Assembly (NCBI GenBank): GCA_002270565.1
Contig: NQMI01000001.1
Location: forward strand, 1,104,196 to 1,168,195
Direction of reading: 5' to 3'
Origin: Stenocarpella maydis
Lineage: Eukaryota > Ascomycota > Sordariomycetes > Diaporthales > Diaporthaceae
Length of the DNA: 64,000 nucleotides
The notes below the pieces were generated by a model that ran no database searches, was not told where the DNA came from, and saw only the letters and a list, made by a program, of their open reading frames with translations. The translations under genes and the position numbers were made by a program. Shown one piece after another: positions 58,958 through 64,000 of the stretch (position 1 is the first letter of the stretch; each line of letters begins with the position of its first letter).

Positions 58958-59266
58958 CATATGTGCAAGACAACCTACTGCGACTGTGCTGGCTGGGAAG
59001 ACGGCCAGAAGATTCTGAAGGGAATCCAGGGCACGGGTGGCGAGAAGTACCTCGACGTCGTCTCCGGGCACTGATATGGGCAGCCTTTTTCTACGCCCTA
59101 TGGCACACTCTCGGAGGTCTGGCACGGTCAGTGGGCCGAGCTCTCGAGTTACCTTGCTTCGGATTTCTGATCCACCTTTCCAACTTACCTTGGCAGGAAC
59201 ATACAACCTCAAAGACTGGCCGAGTTCGATCTTATACATGTGGATTTGTGGGATTACTGCCAGTGA
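58958..59266 (+). pseudogene. Relic of a protein-coding gene, perhaps a secreted hydrolase
   Basis: One frame reads a coherent protein for about 100 codons: CAGWEDGQKILKGI, GGEKYLDVVSGH, then YGQPFSTPYGTLSEVWHGQWAELSSY. It is interrupted by TGA at 59072-59074 and 59168-59170, both followed by codons that keep the sense, and both where a Trp codon would fit (GH-W-YG; DF-W-ST). TGG to TGA changes are transitions. The VWHxQW/E-type string recalls the acid/base region of fungal GH30-like glycosidases, but that is a weak impression. Neither end of the gene was found. It is best read as a decayed gene in the AT-rich accessory block. Confidence 0.4.
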
Positions 59267-59617
59267 TGGTAATCAAGGGTTCAGAGGTTGGCTCATATGA
59301 AAGGTTTGCATGCGTTTCACCTTAATCTAGATTGTCAGAAGAAATGTTATTAATCCTGATCAAGGTATCTGTCTACCTATCATATTTTAAGCAGGTCCGT
59401 ACTCAGGATTCGCTACTGAGAGATTACGAGCACTATCAGTCTTGTTATAACAAGGCTTCGAGCTTGAGAGTTGGACAACTTGAGCAGAACACACATTATC
59501 CGAACAAGCATCGGTCCATTATACCAAAATTCCCACCATTTCCTCAGCCAATGAATTCCTCGCGTTCCAGTCAAATCAGCTTTACAGATGAGAACTCCTC
59601 AGGCGGAGCCGCTGGCC
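59267..59617. other. Spacer downstream of the repeat precursor gene
   Basis: 3' flank of the repeat precursor; nothing coding is seen. Confidence 0.5.
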
Positions 59618-60512
59618 TCAGTTAGCGGCCTTCGCCTTCTTGCCCTTGCCCTTGCCCTTGCCCTTCTTCTTGTCCTTCTTCTTGTCCTTCTTCTTAGGGC
59701 TGTGTATTATACGTCAGTCTTTTCCCTTTCTCGAGGAGAGAGACGGGGGAAACTTACTCGCGCTTCTCAATGTCATCATTTTGTTCTTCAACATCATCAT
59801 CCTCCTCCACTACATCACGGGCGGCAGCGGCGGCCTTCGCCTTCTTGCCCTTGCCCTTGCCCTTCTTCTTGTCCTTCTTCTTGTCTTTCTTCTTAGGACT
59901 GTAAATTGCGCGGTTTAGTTGCCTTATTCTCAAGTGGAGGAAAACAAGCAGAACTCACTCGCGCTTCTCGACGTCAAGGTCATCATCATTTTCTTCAACA
60001 TCATCATCCTCTACATCGCGGGCGGCAGCGGCAGCCTTTGCCTTCTTGCCCTTCTTCTTATCCTTTTTCTTGTCCTTCTTTTTGGGACTGTAAATTGCGC
60101 GGTTTAGTCTTTGTCCCATTGCCAGGTGGGGAAAACCCAGGAAAAACTTACTCTCGCTTCTCAACATCAAGGTCGTCATCATTTTCTTCAAAATCATCAT
60201 CCTCTACATCGCGGGCGGCGGCGGCGGCCTTTGCCTTCTTGCCCTTCTTCTTGCCCTTCTTCTTGTCCTTCTTCTTGTCCTTCTTTTTGGCAGGCCTTGT
60301 GATGTGAGGGTCAGACGCCAAACTGAGGATATCTCCCCTCATCATCAGACTGGTGTTCAAACTTACTCGCGCTCCTCGAGGACAGTTCCCTGGACATCCC
60401 CGTCTTCATCTTGAACAACATCACGGGCAGCGGCGGTGGTGGTGGCGGCGGCGGCGGCGGCCTTGGCCTTCTTGCCCTTCTTCTTGCCCTTATTCTTATC
60501 CTTCTTTGGTTC
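59618..60512 (-). repeat. Tandem exon-intron repeat array (five units)
   Basis: Units of about 190-215 bases, each one exon plus one intron, repeat five times. Two successive introns (ends at 60088 and 59899) share the same 21-base 3' end beginning ACTAAACCGCG, and a third (ending at 60513) has the related ACTAAACTCAGCAAACAG. So whole exon-intron units, not only coding segments, were duplicated. Confidence 0.8.
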
Positions 60513-60901
60513 CTGTTTGCTGAGTTTAGTCCTCAAGTCCATGCTTCCAAAACGAGGGATCGATTTTGACTGACGCGTGCCGTGAGTTGGGTCTGTAGAA
60601 TAACAGAAAAGGTCAGTATAAGACAACGCAGCTGATAGTTACCTACTCCAGTAGGTAGATATGTGGGCACTCACGATCTTCGCTCCCTCGTCAAGAGGAG
60701 CAGCCAGGGCCGGAACAGCAACAGCGACAAGCGCGGCCTGGAACCATAGAGTCAGTCTGAGGCCGCGATGGGGATAGATATCATCATTCTCACCACAGTG
60801 CGTCGAGAGACCAAGGCGGTGGTTGGGGCCTGGAAACCGGTGACAGCCGTCGAGGCTGCCAAAGTGGCAGCAATGAGATGAAGGACGGACGGGGTATGCA
60901 T
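59618..60901 (-). CDS. Secreted Kex2-type repeat precursor with Lys-rich/acidic units, one unit per exon
   Basis: Seven exons: 60794-60901, 60675-60737, 60367-60512, 60152-60295, 59959-60087, 59758-59898 and 59618-59699. They sum to 813 bases, 270 residues plus stop. Residues 5-21 form a hydrophobic signal-like stretch (VLHLIAATLAASTAVTG); a second one (AALVAVAVPALAAP) follows Ser-Arg-Arg-Thr. From residue 58 five homologous units follow. Each has a Lys-Asp/Lys-Gly half (KKKDKKKDKKKGK), an AKAAAAA hinge, ARDV and an acidic half (EDDDVEENDDDLDVE); the last unit stops at AKAAN. Internal exons are phase 2 at both ends. Three of the four joins read Glu-Lys-Arg/Asp-Pro, a Kex2 site; the first reads Glu-Arg/Glu-Pro. 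The exon 3 acceptor could instead lie 66 bases upstream, in frame. No tailoring enzyme gene is visible nearby. The alternative is a non-secreted nucleolar-type KKD/E protein. Confidence 0.8.
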
Positions 60902-63221
60902 TGTGCTGGATTACGCTGGCCCACCAGGGGTTGAAATAGAGCGAATGCAGGTATTGGTAATGAAAGAAGCTGAGTGGTAAAGAAAGACAAGTGTTAATGA
61001 AAGACAAGTGTAATCGAAATTGATGATGCACAACAAGACGAGACGAGACTGATGCCAAGTCGTCCGAACTGTGGTCCATTTTATACACAGTTCTTTGCAA
61101 GGGCTGGTTGAGGCCAGGCCCGATATGACCAGTTCGAACGTGGCAAACGATGGGGCGTCGGCAACTTCCATCGTCAGATGAAACCCCCATAGCCGAGACT
61201 GCCCATCGCTCGCAACAACCTAACCCAAGGAGCATCCTATGGGCGCAGTCACGATCATGCTAGGCCAACTTGAGAGTCTCTGGCGAGGCCAGACCCCTTC
61301 GGCAGTGCTGTAAGGTTCAGGGTCTCTGCCAAAGTCTGTGCACCGTGCCCGCCTCCTTGCCTCCGATCGGTTTCAGGCTTGGCATCCGGTGTTGTCGGCT
61401 GTCAGAAAGCTTGGCGTTAGTGTTTGGGACGAAAGTTTATTTTAGCGAGTGCCATTATGCTTCTTTTATCCCGGGGTAGGCAGGGATAGTTGCAAGGACT
61501 ATGGTGCGGGGCAGGAGGTGCTGACTTATCCGGGTCGACCGAGGACGTTTTGCATTATTGATTCAATTGGGCTCTTGAAGGAGACAAAGCTTCCTTTGCT
61601 GCCCCTCGACGAGCTGAAACGATGCATAGCGGCGAGGCACAAACCACCTAGGTATGCCTGGATGGTGCTGTATCGCAAGAAGGACAAGATTATGGACTGT
61701 GGTCACGTATGTGCACTTGAGCATGTTACAAGGGGCGTATCCGTAGACTAATTCCGACTGGCTGGCGCGGGTGTGCTTGCATGTGAAGTCTGAACCCCTT
61801 CTAACGGTTCGAGATCATATGCACACGTCACCCGAGAAACGCGTAGCCTCTAACGCCTCAACTCGTGGGGCCATAATTTGTAATGTAATCAAGGGCATGC
61901 ATAACCCGTGTTATTTTTTTCTTTTTCTTTTTTGTCTTTTTGCAAACCGGTTAAATCCGGGGATGACTCGGAGGCGCCCCTTAATGGTCCAGCGCAGTTT
62001 GCGAGTAAAACTGAGAGCTGCTAGCCGAACGGGTAGTCGTTTCACAGCGTCACGGTATCGAGATATGTGCCGAGTCTTGGAATCTCAGGAGTCGGTTTTC
62101 CATACTGCAACCACCCAATGTGTGGACGTGTCGTCAGTCTGGCAAACCGACCAGGGTTTCAATCATGGCAACGCATATCTGGACTCTTCCTGGCCGATGA
62201 CCGATGACCGATGACCACCCTGTCAATTCTGTTATCGCATGAGAAGATGTGACGATTTGCCCAGGTCAAACCTGTGAGGGACACCATCACGCGGACTCGC
62301 GACAATCGTACCCCAAGTCACGGGGCAGGCCTCCCTGCCCTTTACGTGGGTCTTGAAACCTTCGACCCATTGATGGTGCCGTTCTTTCCCACTGGCATTT
62401 ATCTCAAACGGTTTCCTCCCTTGTGAGCCAGCGGCTCAATCTGAGAATACGCTCTCATCAGCACGAGCAGATTTCCAGTGCAGCACAACCAAGATGCTGC
62501 CAGTTTCTAGATATTTATGCCCCAGACAGCAGTGCACACGTTCAGCCCCAACTTCAGCACACGCAGAGTCCGCAGCCGAGCAAGGCTACTGTCGAACCGC
62601 TCGGGCTAGGTTATGGAATGGCAACTGACCTTTTTATCTTGGTTCATCCTACCATCTTCGCCACGGGCTATGGAGACGAGACTCTCCAGCAACAAGCCTG
62701 ATCCAGCGCATTTTGGATAATGGTACTAATTTTGGTTTCAAGGATGGGAACAGGCCATTGGATTCGACCTGTGGAACGTATTCCGTCATGCCGTCCAGGT
62801 ATTCTTTTTGCTGATAGGCCGCCCGTATTTTGGTCTTTGAAGGGCCATCTGATGCTTGGCTGGCCATAGGGCTGCATTAGCGCATCCGCAAGGTGCTGCA
62901 CGTCAAGACGCAGAGCCCCCCCGCCCCGCTCGGTGTGGTTCCACTGCTGCATTGTGAGCTCTCTCTGTCCGCAGCGAGCTTCACCCGGCGTGCACCAATG
63001 CTGCCCATCTACTCAAAAGCCTCTGCAAATCAAGTCCAAGTCCTGGCGATTCCCCAGTCCATGATCAATGTTTCGCAGAACATCTCCAAGTGCTATTCTA
63101 TCCGCCCGATGGAGCTCGGGGCTTTCTGGGACCTCTGACACATACCTTCGATGCGTTTCGCAAATGGCGCACCATTCTTATGCCTGCGACATCAACGCAT
63201 AACCTCTACACCATTGCCGCG
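60902..63221. other. Accessory spacer, mostly degraded sequence
   Basis: 2.3 kb with no gene I can support. A plus-strand frame of 100 codons (61449-61751) has protein-like strings (LPLLPLDELKRC, PPRYAWMVLYRKK, MDCGHVC) and may be a fragment of a decayed gene, but no start, intron or family could be set. A T-rich run lies at about 61913-61943. Confidence 0.45.
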
Positions 63222-64000
63222 TAGGAGGCTATAATCCACCCAAGCTCGGTGCACTAATGTTCTCAAACAAGGCAGGTGCAAAATCCTGCATAAAGTCGGA
63301 TGGGGCGCCTATCCAACCACCTGGGCCGCTAGGGATCAAAAGTAAGACATGTCGAAAGAATATTCGGAGGCTTGGAGGAGACGCTTCGGAATCTATACTG
63401 ATCTGAGCCGTACAGAAAATCGATATGTCGCTGTCAAGGTCTCGGTGTCGCAAACGAGTGACAGCCGAGAATACCAAATCCTCCGAGCGATTTCAGCGCT
63501 TCCTAGAGGCCACCCAGGCCGAAACCATGTGATGCAGATGTTTGACCATTTCGGAGAAAAAGGACCTAGCGGCACACACGGCTGTCTTGTTTTGGAATTG
63601 TTAGGTCCAAATGCACCCGATCTGATCGACTCCTCCTACAGCGACGAGAGGTTACCAGCACGTCTGGCTAAATCTGCCGCCTGCCAAGCGTTATCAGGAG
63701 TGGATTTTCTCTCAACACACCAAATTGGACATGGAGGTAAGTTCAGCTTACAGACATTAAATGTAGCCTTGCTTGACCTCGTCTAATGGTTCGTCCCAGA
63801 CCTACATGCGGGGAACCCAGCTTTCAAGATACCTACTGTTGATTCTTTTAACGAACAATAGTTTTACGATAAGATGGGCAAGCCTGAAACAGCCTTAGTG
63901 AGGAGAACAGACGGCGTGGCGCCAGAAAAGACTGTACCTAATGTACCGTCTTACTTGGTCCGGCCTACTTCTTTTACTAAGCACATCCGTGAAGCCATAC
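63222..64000 (+). pseudogene. Broken SRPK-like protein kinase, cut by the window end
   Basis: Kinase features in order: GGYNPPKLGALMFSNK (63222 on), KILHKVGWGAYPTTWAARDQK (glycine loop), then NRYVAVKVSVSQ (lysine of VAVK), HVMQMFDHF, GCLVLELLGPNAPDL, and HGDLHAGN joined across an intron at 63737-63799. The HxDLHxGN string is the catalytic loop form of fungal SRPK-type kinases. Breaks: a frame change between FSNK and KILHKV (about 63265-63285), a phase mismatch across the GTAAGAC...TACAG intron (63342-63415), and an in-frame TAG at 63859-63861. After that TAG the family sequence continues (FYDKMGKPETALVRRTDG, YLVRPTS) to the window edge. CAG to TAG would be a C-to-T change. It is probably a decayed copy of an expanded fungal kinase family. 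Confidence 0.75.

Noticed and set aside
57370..63221. Search for RiPP tailoring genes (UstYa-type oxidases, peptidases, methyltransferases) around the repeat precursor
   Set aside because: None could be found on either strand, so a dikaritin-type cluster is not claimed for this window.

Overview
The window is nuclear DNA from a filamentous ascomycete, most likely a Sordariomycete. Nearly all genes carry short introns (about 50-220 bases) with GTRNGY-type donors, CTRAC-like branch points and YAG acceptors. The gene set (chitin synthase activator Chs4/Skt5, Cbp4, CENP-O, Fmp46, MARVEL-like four-helix proteins, a DUF1348 protein) is typical of that group. I could not assign a genus. Exons were joined by hand from splice signals and reading phase. 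Each model's exon lengths add up to whole codons unless an entry says otherwise.

Layout. 0-13 kb is gene-poor: an unrecognised gene, a 2-oxoglutarate/Fe(II) oxygenase, two secreted low-complexity proteins (one GPI-type with a frameshift) and a CENP-O kinetochore subunit. 13-29 kb is the conserved core: an acetyl-CoA transporter, two MARVEL-like membrane proteins, a DUF1348 protein, a Pmp20-type peroxiredoxin, ribosomal protein eL24, tRNA adenosine deaminase Tad1, NAC-beta and Cbp4. After a 3.9-kb gap comes Chs4/Skt5 (33-36 kb), then a divergent mitochondrial pair (pyruvate carrier subunit and complex I NDUFA2 subunit), a 1760-residue RNA-binding-like protein and Fmp46 (46 kb). From 47 to 57 kb there are two MFS transporters, an intron-containing tRNA-Arg, an Mpv17/PMP22 protein and phosphopantothenoylcysteine ligase. 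From 57.4 kb to the end the sequence becomes accessory: AT-rich spacers, a broken hydrolase-like relic, a broken protein kinase, and a secreted repeat precursor.

The most interesting object is the minus-strand gene at 59618-60901. It encodes a probable signal sequence followed by five copies of a unit with a lysine-rich half and an acidic half. Each unit sits on its own exon, internal exons are phase-2 symmetric, and three of the four junctions read Lys-Arg/Asp-Pro. That is the layout of a Kex2-processed repeat precursor that would release several charge-patterned peptides.

Other points for a second look are an open frame of about 190 codons directly behind the CaaX-terminated Chs4 stop codon, frame breaks in three otherwise good genes, diverged direct repeats flanking an MFS transporter, and an 805-base intron that splits the iron-binding motif of the oxygenase.

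Functionally the window is mostly housekeeping. Mitochondrial functions recur (pyruvate import, complex I, bc1 assembly, Fmp46), as do peroxisomal or organelle-membrane ones (Pmp20, Mpv17/PMP22) and coenzyme A metabolism (Cab2, acetyl-CoA transporter). These genes are scattered and not in a visible cluster.
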